Shown: in pieces, positions 48,217-60,243 of the stretch
Position numbering within the stretch: position 1 is the first letter of the stretch
Layout: every line of letters begins with the position of its first letter
NCBI GenBank assembly: GCA_025093985.1
Contig: JACAAK010000015.1
Coordinates: 186,001 to 250,000, forward strand
Direction: 5' to 3'
Length of the DNA: 64,000 nucleotides
Source of the DNA: Calvatia gigantea
Lineage: Eukaryota; Basidiomycota; Agaricomycetes; Agaricales; Lycoperdaceae
Position numbers and translations under genes: made by a program
Notes under the pieces: model-generated
The model's input: only the letters and a program-made list of their open reading frames with translations
Databases searched by the model: none
Told to the model about the DNA's origin: nothing

Positions 48217-49109
48217 CTATAGTTGCTCCCAGGATAATCCCGGGAACTGCGACCGATGGATCAGCTGCTGTAGGTACAATTGCAGGACAGCGATATTCGG
48301 ACCCTGAAGTATGTGGGGACAGAACAGGCCCTTCAGGCGTACACAATGCAAACAGGGGAGGCCGGTGAGGTTGATTGGACCGCCGGCACTATCCCACTGA
48401 GGGGCACCTGGAAGCACCGAAGAGCCTGGCCAATGCAACGTGGTTGATTCGCAAAGGGGGAAATTTATCCTCAATGAAGGGGACCCACCTAGTTTCAATG
48501 CCAGTTAAAATGAGGTTCTGTATTCTTGCCGCATTGTCAATAAACACAACGTCGTTCACCTGTTCCAGAAGTAATATGACCTTTTCTCGCTTTCCCGCAT
48601 CATCTGCAGACCCCAATAACCGAGCCTGCGCTCTGGGATCCACTTCAATCGCCATAGGGAGACCCTAAGAGTTATCGGAATACAAGTTGAGCGAACGATG
48701 TATTGTTGGCACATCGTACCACCCGGTGAGCCTTGACTGAAGCCGTCGTCCACAGCCGCGGCGTGGCATAGACCAAGCAACTTTTCTTCAACAGTACGAA
48801 ACAGGCGCCCAGGACGAGTTAGAAGTGATCCTCGGGATTGTGGCGCTGACCTAAGCCTGGAATGTTCGAAGATACTAGTGGGACTGGGCGGGGGCCAAAG
48901 CTAGTCGGCGGCTGTGCAAATTAAAAAATAACAGATAACACCTTGGGTGGTAAATGGCGTGTTGGCGCTTGTGGGTCGTTGATCTCACGCAACAATTTGG
49001 CCCTTTCTTGGTTGAGGAGATAACGAAGGGCACCCAGACGACGGACTTCGCCCGACATCAGTGCAGCTTCGTCTTGTTCGTTCAATGCAGTCGCCTCGTT
49101 TGTAGGCAA
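48217..49109 (-). pseudogene. F-box protein relic
   Basis: Starts MPTNEATALNEQDEAALMSG. A helical coil (VRRLGALRYLLNQERAKLLREIND) leads into the F-box start RHLPPKVLSVIF, the usual agaric coiled-coil plus F-box layout. A possible intron follows (GTGTTATCTG near 48938). Later segments (VLGACFVLLKK, ATPRLWTTA, EVDPRAQARLLGSADDAGKRE and FIDNAARIQNLILTGIETRW) fit the leucine-rich part but lie in different frames with stops between. No intact C-terminus was found. Confidence 0.55.
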
Positions 49110-49687
49110 CGGCCACCAAAATCGTCTGCCTGGCGTGAGCCACGGAAAGCCTCAGGGGGGCTGCAGCTCGAGTGGGAAAAGGCGGGAGGCATGGAGGAGT
49201 AGGTTGGGGGTAACAGCCTAGCGGGAAGAGGTTGCAAGAAAGCTTGAAGAAGCTACGAGCCTGGCAGGAACTTGGAAAAATAAATGACCTGGCAAGCTTA
49301 GCCTGGAAGGCGCGCACAGGCAGGGTATGTATATGAAAAAGGGCTGTTGGGAGGTGGGGTCTAAGAAATTTGAGTTGTCTTTTAAACCGCAGGGATTAGA
49401 CAATAAACTTTAAGTGCACAGTCGAATTACACAAAGCTTTTTATGAAGGGCATGCTCCACCCCAAATCCGACGTCCTGGTCAATGGATATGGTAAATTAC
49501 ACCACATGCCTCCCATCATCCCAAATACGTTTGTTGAACGAGGTCATGTCCTAGGGCAACTATGCAAACGGCCCTGTAAACGGCTGATCCACTGAAAAAG
49601 AAAACAACGAAATGGATTGAAATTGACTAAAAATACATGAATCAAAGCAGTGTGCCAAACAACACCAAAATTTCCCAAGGCCCTATC
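49110..49687. other. Intergenic, no gene seen
   Basis: 5' flank of the F-box relic and 3' flank of the kinase; only short ORFs. Confidence 0.45.
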
Positions 49688-51057
49688 CTAAAAGTCGATA
49701 GTACACATTTCGGGATCTGGTGTTATACGGTCCTTATCCCCATGAAGTAAACTGGAGGAGGAGCAGAGTCGAAAGAGGGACCGAAGGCTGCTGACTAACG
49801 AACTGAAAGACGACCTCGACCTGGGTGCCCAAGGCTCGTCGGGTAGTGAGCTTATACTACTTGACGTAGTACGTGACGGGTTATACGATAATGTTTTAGG
49901 CCGAGGAGCGGAAGAACTGATAATATGGCAGGAAAGGTATTGGGTGTCTGTGTCGTCCTCCCCAAATATATCAGAGGATGATATAGATTCCAAGCGAGTA
50001 GCGAGGTCGGCGATAGCGGAGGATCCACTTGATAAAGTACCATTACGTGTTTTTCGCTTTGGATGTTGAGGTCTGATGTTTGGGTGACAGGGCTGTGCCG
50101 GGGTTCCTAGGTCGATACCGGCTTCCCAGGAACATCTCGCGACGTTCCCTTCGAAGATAGTGTCCACAGAATAGAAGGAGTTGACTTGGCTGATGGCTGC
50201 GCGGATGTCAGGAAATGGAGGATCGAGCTCGCCACTCCACGCTGAGCATCATGACTAGTACGTCGTTCAACTCGGTGGAGATAGGTAGGATTTTCGGCAG
50301 ACACTCATAGGGGTTTCGACAATAAGCACGGAAGGTGGGATCTTCATGTGTAGCACATTTCCACGGATTGCGACCGGTAACGATATTGAGTAAAACAATA
50401 CCGAGGGACCAAATGTCGCAATACCGAGGCGAATACACGCCTTCAAAGTCCAAGTCTCCAATTTGACATTCTACCATTTCGGTCTGTACTCCGTAGAAGG
50501 TGGGTAACAAGGTGCGCACCTGGACTCATGTGAAATATACTTCCGGTTTTGAGCTCTGTACTCATCCCTTGGGTGGTAGCGAGGCCAAAGTCGGTAAGAG
50601 TTATTCGTCGGCCATTGTCAAAGCACAAAATGTTTTCAGGCTTCAAGTCGCGATGATATATACCAAGGGAATGGCAATGCTCGACAGCGTCAAGGAGTTG
50701 AAGAAATACACTTTTGATGAGCTCGTTATGCCCTAGGAATCTGCACTTGTGCAGTATCTGGACGAAGAGGTCTTGATCTGGAGCATAATCCATGATCATG
50801 TATGCATACTCGTCGTCTTCGGTAATGCGATAAAGCGTGGCAATGCCAGGGTGGGCGGATGCGAGTTGGTGGAGAGTGATTTCCTGAATGTAGGCTTGGC
50901 GTTGGACTTGCGCCCGTATTAGACACTTGACAGCATAGTGTGCTGAGCTGTCGAGGTCGATGGCCTGGTAAACGACGCCGTACCCACCCGTACCGATGAC
51001 GGACAACAATTGCAGCTGCCCACTATCAATTAAAGTTCCGACTGGGGGGTAGGGCAT
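49688..51057 (-). CDS. Serine/threonine protein kinase, Ran1/Ksp1-like (one surplus base)
   Basis: Exons 51057-50520 and 50470-49688 flank a 49-nt intron inside the activation segment. Kinase motifs appear in order: glycine loop IGTGGYGVVY (residue 20 on), AVKCL lysine, HRDLKPEN catalytic loop, TDFGLATT, HMSPE (APE equivalent, split by the intron), and DIWSLGIVLLN. An extra A in 50213-50215 shifts the frame after RARSSI; discounting it gives 440 codons and reads on into DIRAAISQVNSF and a Ser-rich tail ending MCTIDF. The compact catalytic domain with SPEC-type activation segment and Ser-rich tail is like fungal Ran1/Ksp1/Sks1 nutrient-signalling kinases; that subgroup is inference. It is divergent with the F-box gene at 51789. 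Confidence 0.85.
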
Positions 51058-51788
51058 CGCAGTTCGCTGTCGTTTCTATTTTTGCAACGGTAAGTAAGCT
51101 CCACAACACCTAAGAAAAAAGTAATCAGACAACATCGTTCAGAATAGCTTGTAAAAAAACAGAAGGAAGGAATGAACAACCCTCACTGTCCAATAGACCT
51201 TAACGCGAGCGAAAAATGACGTTTGGAATCAGAGAGCGTTTGGTGGCTATGACAATCGGAATTGTCAGCTCGGCCTTCACTGTAAAAGGAATCGAGGATG
51301 AGTCAATGCTCCACGAAGATTTCAAACGTCGAGGGGTTAACTCGTAGCACGTGTACTTGTCACCAGACATCGAAAGAGTATAGACAGGTTACGAACAACT
51401 AGTCAGATACAGTCAAACAGCAATAGGACGTCCGTCGGGAAACTGACAGGACGGTTGCACCCTCAAGGCAGCGACATCCTGAGGTAGGCTTTGCCAAGAC
51501 CTTTCTGTGCTACAGCCGAGACATTGTGGTGGGGCCCTCCCGAGGCTTTGTCACGTCACCAACACTTTTGAGTTCACTCCGGATCTGCAAGTGTTACATT
51601 TGGAAGCCAAGAAGCAGGTGCATAAGTGAAGGGCGCAAGTATACCAAGAGTGTAGAATATTCAAAAGCAGGAAACTTGGAATTTGGTTGGAAAGTTCAAA
51701 GAAGGAAACACTGTGATCGGATCACGTGATCCAAGCTAACGTCATCAGCAAATCGCACAGGTTTCGCCCAACTCCTGCTTGTATCCTA
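51058..51788. other. Divergent intergenic region between kinase and F-box genes
   Basis: 730 bp holding the 5' flanks of two divergently transcribed genes. No clear TATA box or repeat. Confidence 0.5.
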
Positions 51789-53568
51789 ATGCTCCTCACT
51801 GACCTTGACGATGACATCCTGATATACATTATTTCATTTTTAGACCCCGTGCGACTCTTAACCATTCGAAAGGTAACATCTCTGATACCACTAGGATCAG
51901 GCTCACCCCTGAGATAGACATGCAGACGCATGTATCAGTTGACGCAATTGCGCATCGTCTGGACGAACGCTCGTGCGCACTATATCATTGGGCAAGGGTA
52001 CCCGTTCCCCGACATTGCCCTGGACACTCTTCCAGTACAAAAACTTGAGCAACATGTTTGTCACGCGGCTCATCTATCCGCGAATTGGTTATCCCATGAT
52101 TGGACTCCAATTCGAAAATGGTCCATTGATGCAACCACGATTACTTCGGTTACGGACGTCCGTATCATGCCTGGTTCTGAAGGCAGTGTCATCTTCACTC
52201 TCTCCAAAACTGTCTGGTCGGCACTCACAGTTTGGAGGTTGGAGCCTGTTACTTCGAGGACGACTAGCGAAAAGTGCACATTTTATAAATGTTGCGAATG
52301 GTCTCCGAAGGGTGCTATCTTCAATGGTTTTACTCTTAACTCTTGTCTGTCCGCGGAGGCCAAACTGGCTATATCTATCGTTAATAATGGGTTCGTCCAC
52401 CAATGTATTCCCGCAACCGTCCCTTATCAATCTAAAATCTTTACCACTCGACTGATATTGCTGCATCAGAAACCAAAGAGTGGAGCTTCTGTCCCTTAAC
52501 GCCAAGGAGGAATCTCAAGACTGGTCTTTGCACTCAATCATGTCGATCCCCTCGACACTCAGACCAATTACTCTCAAAGGCGACCTCCTGGCCCTGAGTG
52601 ACGACCTTAGCGAAACGATTATTTTCAATTGGAAGACCAGTGCTCATGCCACACTTCAACATGTTCCTGATGGCCAAGGCATTTGGCAGGTATTTTGAAT
52701 CTACCGCGCTGTTATTCCGCTACTGAACAACCTGCATATACAGCATGACAATTGCATCCAAGTCATCTTTGCCTTCCAGAGCATCCTAGTCGTCCGAGCT
52801 CGTTCACTCCACCTCTTTCCTAACCCTATCCTCAAACTACACAATGACGGGCCCCTTCAGTACTCCCCAATATCACGGCACTCTTTCGGATGGATTGACG
52901 GTGTCTCGGTCACAATAATGGATCAGCGCCCCGAATCTTCATCGGCTCTATCTTCGAAAGGGTCACCCGCAGTGGAAACCCTTATCAATCCTTGTACGCG
53001 CCGAAACTGATGACCCATGGTCGTCCAACAACTTCAACATCGAGCTCTATACCCTCCATCCTAATTCTATTTATACCCCCTCAGAACAACTCGACCCATC
53101 CATTTTCGAGGTCGGAGCAGATAACACGACACCGCCTGACCCAGGCCTAGTCCCGTACGAGTTTCCTCCAGTTTTGACCTCCAAAGTCTTCTCTCGCCGC
53201 GGCGCGCTTCGTTGTACGGATATCATTTTGGGTCGATTGGGAACAGCTGTATGGATTCAACCACGGGATCGTTCGACAAGAGGTCTCTACTGGTCGGACG
53301 ACGATATTCCACTGATATCTCAACACGTTCCATCGTTTGTCGCGTGAAAATGAATCGTTGACTGCGACCATATTTCCTGGATCGTGCCTTCGTCAAACGG
53401 GTGATGTGCGAGAGGATGAAAAGGGGGTTGATGGGGTTGTAGAAAGCGAAAGCAGATTGTTATCTTGGAACGAGCAGAATAATTGGTCTTGCGTGGATTA
53501 TGATGAAGATGTTGGTCGAATTGTGCTTGGTTCTGGTTTCGGAAAGATCACGGTTATTGACCTGTAAT
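51789..53568 (+). pseudogene. F-box/propeller-type protein, several frame changes
   Basis: Starts MLLTDLDDDILIYIISFLDP, a classic F-box beginning. A 42-nt intron then joins LLTIRK to TCRRMYQLTQL. Open body to about 52490: NWLSHDW, IRKWSIDATTITSVTDVRIMPG, FTLSKTVWSALTVWRLEP. After that the coding frame changes: ETKEWSFC, then a region with stops near 52600-52900, then NIELYTLHPNS, RRGALRCTDIILGRLGTAVW. After another change near 53340 come NESLTATIFPG, WNEQNNWSCVDYDEDVGRIVLG and GKITVIDL, stop at 53568. The C-terminal pattern is that of agaric F-box proteins with a propeller-like body. Some apparent breaks may be unrecognised introns. Confidence 0.6.
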
Positions 53569-54061
53569 ATATCATGCACGTTTTCGGAGGATAGATCCAT
53601 ACCTCATCCTGTCAAAAATCTTTTCGCCCTAACCCTTTCCTACCGGTGAAAACGATGGAGATAGATTTGCGTAGTACGCGTAGGAAGGCCGCATCAAAAT
53701 GGCAGATGCGAGATATAAGTAGCAGCAGACCAAGGCTCAGAAGATAAAAGCACAGAAATGAGGATATTCAAGGTGTATATTTAAGGTGTATATAAGGCAA
53801 CCCATTCTGTTCAAACCTCCTTATCTGAGCAGGACGAGAATCAGTGGCTCCCACTGACCTCAGCGCGAAGAAGAACCATTGCGATCATCACGCCCGCCCC
53901 CCATCCCGAAAGAAACTGTATTTCGTGATGCAGAGTATGAAAACTCAAATCTGTTATTGTGATGACCGGAGATAGAGAAATGTGTTTGAGGAGCTGAGAA
54001 GGTGAACGAGAATAATTGTGTTGCGGTTGGCGGGGGTTGTGCGGGAGGGGAAGGGGGAGTG

Positions 54062-54547
54062 TCACGAGCAGGGCGTGCGGAAATGTTGGGGGAGTGTGAG
54101 CGTCGCTGGCTGGCGCTGTTGGCGATCATATTGTCGTCGTTTCTGGTAAGGGCACAACGAGTGATATGCGATTGACGAGGAGTGTCAGGAGTTTATAACG
54201 GCATACCTGGTCGTCAGTTAGAACCTGGAAAGTGGATCAGCTTTGTGAAGTCCGTAACCAAGAGGAGTAAACCTCGTAAGCTTCTTGGATCCTTGTGAAC
54301 CTCCTGGTAGACCCCTCTTTATCCCTCGCATTCTTGTCTGGATGATGCGCCAGAATCTGCTTCTTGTACGCACGCTAAAACCGGGAAGGGTCTCCTCACC
54401 CTGTCACGTTGAAGAGGGGGAATTTGCTTGGCGCACCTTGATATCGTCCACAGATGCAGTCTCCGAAACCTCCAACACCTCGTACAAACTCAGTAGATCA
54501 ACGTCAATGTGCACCTTTTTTTTCGTTGAAAACGTTCCCTCAGGCAT
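54062..54547 (-). CDS. Minimal J-domain (DnaJ-like) co-chaperone
   Basis: Four exons, 54547-54437, 54374-54273, 54224-54207 (18 nt) and 54142-54062, join in frame to 104 codons. The protein starts [19 protein letters not shown] and is nearly all J-domain: [17 protein letters not shown] (helix I-II), [18 protein letters not shown] with the HPD motif that activates Hsp70, [15 protein letters not shown] (helix III), and KRRQYDR (helix IV). A short Thr/Pro/Leu tail ends in PCS. No membrane segment, zinc finger or C-terminal substrate domain is present. Compartment and Hsp70 partner are unknown. A larger protein using an alternative last-exon frame is possible, because another frame there stays open for about 90 codons. 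Confidence 0.75.
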
Positions 54548-55819
54548 GTCGGTCGTTACAACAGGGGAGTTACCAATCAAGGAGGCGTCGCCTGGTCCGT
54601 TTTCCTATGGGCCCACCCCCCACAACTCCACCTCGGCAGAGATCTCCTTCTCGGCACCGTCATTTGCACCACCTTGTAACCCGCCCCGCGTACAAATCAC
54701 TTCGCACCGCAACCTGCAAGGTCTCCCCCTCGTCTCTCAGCTTACCTTGCCGAATTTCCAATCCGTGGTCTGTTGTGAACTCCAACCAATACCAATACTT
54801 CTTCTCCTAAACGGCCACGCTTTGACACCCATTGAAATATTGATATTTCAACATGTCCCTTTGATCGTGTGCACTCATAGGCGTTTTTAAACGTGGTAAA
54901 GACCAGGCGGGATGCTCTTCCTCAAGTAGTACGAGTGCACGAAAAGTCTCATTATAAAGACCTTACGCAGTACTTTCGATAGTGCTCGTTCGGCCTCTCC
55001 AACAAGGCTCATTGCATTGAGAGAACGTGGTTTTCCGGCGACCCACGATTACCAATTCCATAACACTTCAAATGACGTGGAGGGTTGGCCACTGGACAGC
55101 TATCCTCTTGAGCTGGTTCATTAAAACCCAGAGCCGAAGGTGAGGGTTGGCGCGTTGAATTGCCAAACCGCTCCGAGACATCCGGAGTGCCATACTGGCC
55201 ATCAGAGCGCCCAGCGTCGTGCCAGTTAGACTTGCACGGTGGGCACCTATTTCGTAGACGGACACTTAACATAGTGCCGTGACTCTTAGATACACAAAGA
55301 TTTTCATGTATGACCCTGCCTTATGGTATTGCTTAAGTACCATAGTCTCATTAGCTGAATACCTCAGTTCTCGTGCAGTATAACGAGTTACTGAGGTATG
55401 TTATCCTTTCTCTCTGTAGTCAGACTCATGCTGATTCTATCACCAGTTTCTATAGGTGACTAATACATGAGTTCTTGTGCGTATAAGGAGTTACTGAGTT
55501 TCTATAGTTTCTACATGGCGCTGGATACGTTAGTTGATGGTTTCCAAAGGGTGGCTTTATTTTAATTTGGTATAGCTGTGCAGGATGTCTGCAGTCAGTG
55601 GGAGAAAAAGGGACTCTATGGCTGTGCAAGAAGACACAACATGAGGGGATCGTCACATCGTGCGTAGTCTTCGATTTAAAAAGGTCGCATCATCGACCGT
55701 TAGTTAAATAAAGGCAGTGTCCACGTCGACCGAAGCATGATGTGACCGGCAGTAACAACACTGGTATATACAATAGGCCCAATTCTGTGGGGTGAGCTAT
55801 CCCTCCAGATTTCTTGACA
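54548..55819. other. Intergenic; short direct repeat at 55369-55500
   Basis: No gene supported. Two related words, AGTTCTCGTGCAGTATAACG and AGTTCTTGTGCGTATAAGG, each followed by AGTTACTGAG, lie about 100 bp apart near 55370 and 55470. Their origin is unknown. Confidence 0.45.
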
Positions 55820-57315
55820 ATGGAATACCTTGCCTCGCCTTACCACTTGATGCCTATCTCGAAATTACCCTTCGAGCTCCTTATAGTCATCTTCCAACAT
55901 GGAGTAGAAGAAGAGTTCAGCAGCTCGCTGACCGAGCCACTAAACCCTTATCGACACCCGATTTCCTTCGTTCGACGGGTGTCCCAAGTCTGTCGCTCTT
56001 GGCGTGAAATTTCGCGGAACGCTCCCACATTGTGGGCCACCATGCCGTACTACGAATCCTACGGAGCTCGGTGGATCGATGAGTTCCTCAAACTTTCTCA
56101 GGAATCTCTCCTTGCTATCAGACTCTCAGCAGGTCTGAGATCGAGAAATGTGCCTCCCTCAAATATCAGTGCTCTCTACAACCATTCTCATAGAATCCAT
56201 ACGTTATACGGAACCACCCATTCCAGCGCCCCCCCTTCGGATTTTCAGAAATTGCTTCGGGGTCCAATGCCCAGCCTGCAGACATTGGTCTTGAGTTATG
56301 GGTTTGGTGCATGGAACATTGGGAACTCATCCGTAGCAACTGTCCCGGAATTTCTCCGAGCCGGTGCGCCTTCACTCACAACTCTCATTTCCTTCCGTTG
56401 CCTCGCGGACCTATCGTCTCCAGCCTTTTCACAACTACGAGTTCTGGAGATCCACGATATACCAGCCCCTTATTCTCCAAACGTCTCGCAATGGCTAGAT
56501 AGTCTCCGTAACATGGCTTCGCTCCAAAAGCTCTCCATTACACAATCGATCCTCTTCGACGATACCAAAACAATAATAGATATGCCTTGTCTTCGCGTTC
56601 TGCGATATTCGGGCGACTTTGTGGGTTTTGAGCTGTTAGGCCAATTTCTGGCTCCTCGCCTTGAGCAGCTTGACCTCAGCCTTGCTTGCGGTCACCCTCC
56701 TAATGTATTTATTCCAGAAGAGACGATAGAGGACGCGTTCTGCCGTTCTCTTCATAATTGGGAGGCACGGCTAGCTGAGCACACCTTGGGACTTCGACTC
56801 ACACACGATCGTCTGGTTATTCAGACACTCTCCTCACCACAATTCCGTCTCACCGAGGAACGTGTTCAACTCCTCGTGGAGCTCCAGTGGACTACCAACA
56901 AAAGTATCCCACACGATGTTGACGTTATTGTCGACTCCATTGGTGGGAGCCTCCAGCGAGCGCAGTTCTTGGCAACACGCATCGACTTGCCCTACATCCT
57001 TGGACGGGCTCCACGTCGATCCTATCCCTTCTCGTCTCTCCGTATCCCTCAGTCGATTCTTCGACCGTTTATCCCATGTTCGTCAGTGGATGGGATATTC
57101 CATCGCAGGATGTTTATGCTTTATCATCACTTTTACTAGGTGACAAGCGTTCTGGAGTCATATTTCCCTCGCTCGACACTTTTTCGTTGCGGGTTGGCCC
57201 TTCTGTCTGGCAAAGTAGATGGATTAAGAGTTTCATCGAGGGCCGAAATTTGCTTGGAAAGCCTATCCAAGTCATTCGAATTCCTGGAGTGGGTGAACTT
57301 CGGTCTAGGCGATGA
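55820..57315 (+). CDS. F-box/leucine-rich protein, one frame change near the C-terminus
   Basis: A long single-exon reading frame starts MEYLASPYHLMP at the ATG 55820. The F-box is complete: ISKLPFELLIVIFQHG, then VRRVSQVCRSWREISRNAPTLWATM. About 330 residues of irregular leucine-rich repeats follow (LRVLEIHDIPAPYSP, LQKLSITQSILFDD, LEQLDLSLACG). The frame stops at 57139, but from about 57075 a second frame continues in family style (PSQDVYALSSLLLGD, PSLDTFSLRVG, WIKSFIEGRNLLGKP, IRIPG) to 57315. This suggests one missing base near 57070. SCF-adaptor role by family. Confidence 0.7.
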
Positions 57316-58056
57316 CCTTGGGTGTCGTATTGAGAATGATGACAAAAGTACGTGCCATTATGATTGGCTAGGAATAGTCTGTAACGAATTGTTGTTTAGG
57401 TTTGGAGGTTTTCGTCGAGCAAGGCGAAACGAAACATGTCTCAACGGAATTGCACAGGCAATTATAGGTGGCTCTGGTGACATGGCTGGCTTCCCTAAGT
57501 GAAAGTTCTCAAACCAGGGCGATTCCAAAAGAACGATCACGTCTGTCGGTATTCACATCATATGACATAATCTAGTTAACGCGTTTGCATGTACCTTTGT
57601 GTGTACCTTAGCCTCATACTGACGAACACCGCCCTCCGTTTTTATCCAACAACGTCAATGCCAGTGTGCCCGGCATTACCAGGCCCTTCAACTTGGCATC
57701 TTCTTCAGTTGTTGGGCATCTCGGTGTGATTAGGGTATTTATGCAAGCTTTAGAAAGCACGGCGAAGCATAGCTTTTCTCCAAGTCCCGACCCTGCGGAC
57801 GATGGTCTCGATCCATCGCCGAGTATTTGAAAATATTAAGGGGCACCCGCATGCTGGAGTGACTCGTTCGTCGGAGATAGCGCATTACGAAATAGCTTCT
57901 TGATTCAACCAGATGCTTGGTGGCGTCGTGGTCCGTAAGTCATGATGCATGCTATCGGCGTGACGCTTGTAGTCGGGCATAGCAAGATGCCAACGGCTAA
58001 TCTGTCAACAATATACATCCAAAGTACCTAGGAAAAGTATGTTCCTGATTATTGCG
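57316..58056. other. Intergenic, no gene clearly supported
   Basis: A 120-codon ORF (57140-57502) overlaps the F-box 3' end and has no recognised motif. The rest is the P450 3' flank. Confidence 0.4.
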
Positions 58057-60243
58057 TTACCCGCTCATCAACTCCACTCTCGTCTGGTCCAACAGTTTTT
58101 TCGCCTTCTCATTCCGCACCTGCAAGGCGGATTTATACGGCTTAGGATGACTACTCGCGCACATCAGCCCTTGGAATCCTTTTAAAACAAACAATGAGCG
58201 AGCCTCTGACCTTGCCAAGCCGGAAACCACGCCAACCTCAGGCATGATCTCCTTCCCGTCCGGACCAACCGCCTTCTTCACCTTGAACAAGGTTAAGATA
58301 GTAGACATAGCCAGGAAAAGGTTGGCATCAGCGAGGTAGCGACCAGGACATAGCTTATACATTCGAGTATGGTCAGAATCATCAAATGGTGCCCAAATAC
58401 GAACAGGAGGTAAATGGTGGGGTAGCTAGAACTTACCTTCGTCCAAAACCGAAATGTGCCTGGGATAGGGGTTCTTCGTGCCCGCTTTGCGGCTTTGGGA
58501 GGTATCGCGAGGGTTTGAATGAATCTGGATCATTATAGGTGGATTCATTCCTCGCGATACCGCTAAAAGGGTCGTCAGATATTGGGGTTGATAAGTGAAG
58601 GAGGTACGCCTTAAGTATTGGCGAAGATGAAAGAGCCTTTCGGAATGAGCATCCCTTTGTAAACGCCATCCTCTACTACACGGTGAGGAATACCTACTCA
58701 ATGGTTGTTAGCTTCCCAACAAAAAGTGAAAAGTGCTGCACCATACCGAGTGGTGTTATATTTTGCCATCTGTGCCGGAAATAGGGATCAGTAACGTCTC
58801 ACTACGGCGGAAAGCTAAACCCTCCAAAGATCTCACCGATGGGTTTCTTGAAGGATACACACCACGTATGGTAGGGATTCCCAATCACCAAGTTCTGGCA
58901 AGCGGGAACCATTGAGTAACGTATCAATCTCCTGTTGCTCCCGTTCTTGGCACTCTGGATGGAGAGTCGTGGCAAGCATAAACACGGACAATGCCCCCAA
59001 AGTCTACAAGCAACATTTGAATCAGTATTCTTGATCACGAAGGAGAAGCATATACCTAATACTGACCATTTCTGACCCTGCGGCGTAAATAGCGGCAGCA
59101 GCGCTTCTAATGTCATCAAGCTCTTCTTCTGTTTCGTTGTCTTCTCTGTGCAGACATTCAAGATGTTCAGAAAGAAAGGAAGGTTTCGCTATTCCTTCTG
59201 CCTTTCGTCCGAAGTTCGGCATCGTGCACCGTTTTTCGATGGAAAGTTTATGCTTACCATCTGCCTCTGTACCTCAGAGAACGGAAACTCGTGCAACCTC
59301 CGAACGCAGGGTCTGAACTCTCTCGCCTTTTCGGCGAAGGATGTTCCAGGAAACCACGAAGGCAATTGTTTGACTACGACTGTAATAAGCCAACATCAAG
59401 GGGGGCTGGATATAGTAGCATGCTTACGAAAAGGGAATAAATCAACCGGTGTGCTCCCAGCTGGGCCGCAATGGGTAAGAGCATGCGTACACTTTCTGGC
59501 TATCTCGAGGTAAGGGTCGTCGTCTGACATGACCTCGTGTCCAAACGCAATCTGCATAACAATCGATATTGAGGAGCTAAAGGGGACCAATACTTTCAGT
59601 TCATATTCAACGCTTGATAGAGGACAGCTAACTTGCGACTAACCGACTGAGCATTTCTTCTCTGTCATGTGGACGTTCAAGGAGATTGAGTGCCAGACGA
59701 CGGACCTCTTTGGTTTGGATGTGCTCATATTCTTCAATCTTCTGGCGAGTGAATGTCTACCGGATGAGACGCCTGTGCTTCTGAAATTTTTTGCCGTGAG
59801 AAATGGTGAGCGCGAGACCCGGATCCCACCCCATTCTAAAGACAAAATGAGGTCTGGTAGTAGCACTGTGGATCGGTACTCACATTTTGAAAATGGGGAA
59901 ATTGGGTCGGTGATTATAATTCGCGCTACTTTTGTCCATAAGGTCGGTGGCTGCTTCTGTTGTGTTCAAGATGATCATGTTGCGGTTGAAAACTCGTAGG
60001 TGCATTACATCCCCTATTGAACAATGGTTAATATAACAAGAATTGTAAAAAAGGGGCAGAGGATAATGTACCGTATATCTTTGACCACTCTGCAAATATC
60101 TCTGCTGGCGATTCAGGTATATATCCCAAATGGCCAACGATTGGGTCTGCAGGTGGTCCTGAGGGAAGAGGAAACGAGTTTGTCCTGCGCTTGAACCATA
60201 CCGCGACGACAAGTAATTCGCAAACCCAAAGGAGGGCACCCAT
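58057..60243 (-). pseudogene. Cytochrome P450, full-length tandem copy 1, splice sites damaged
   Basis: Start ATG at 60243: a membrane anchor (LLWVCELLVVAVWF), then FPLPSGPPADPIVGHLGYIP. Further P450 blocks are HRRLIRQTFTRQ, FSSSISIVMQIAFGHEVM, FPFSEVQRQMV, I-helix YAAGSEM|T (canonical AGxDTT; the threonine is replaced by Met), ETHR (ExxR), GIPHRVVEDGVYKGMLIPKGS, FKPSRYLPKP, and the heme loop HFGFGRR...CPGRYLADANLF. At about 58610 the intron donor, GTACGT in copy 2, reads AGGCGT, leaving TAA in frame. At about 58362 the exon carrying the heme-ligand Cys starts one base short relative to copy 2. The family is like basidiomycete CYP5144/CYP5150-type monooxygenases (tentative). Identity as P450 is certain; activity is doubtful. 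Confidence 0.85.

Noticed and set aside
54670..54815. Minus-strand open stretch containing YWYWLEF and GLEIRQGKLRDE-like words just upstream of the J-protein gene
   Set aside because: Looks protein-like, but it is closed by stops on both sides and I cannot link it to exons or name a family.
54285..54890. 201-codon plus-strand ORF
   Set aside because: Antisense to the J-domain exons at 54273-54547, whose HPD motif and splice sites decide the strand.
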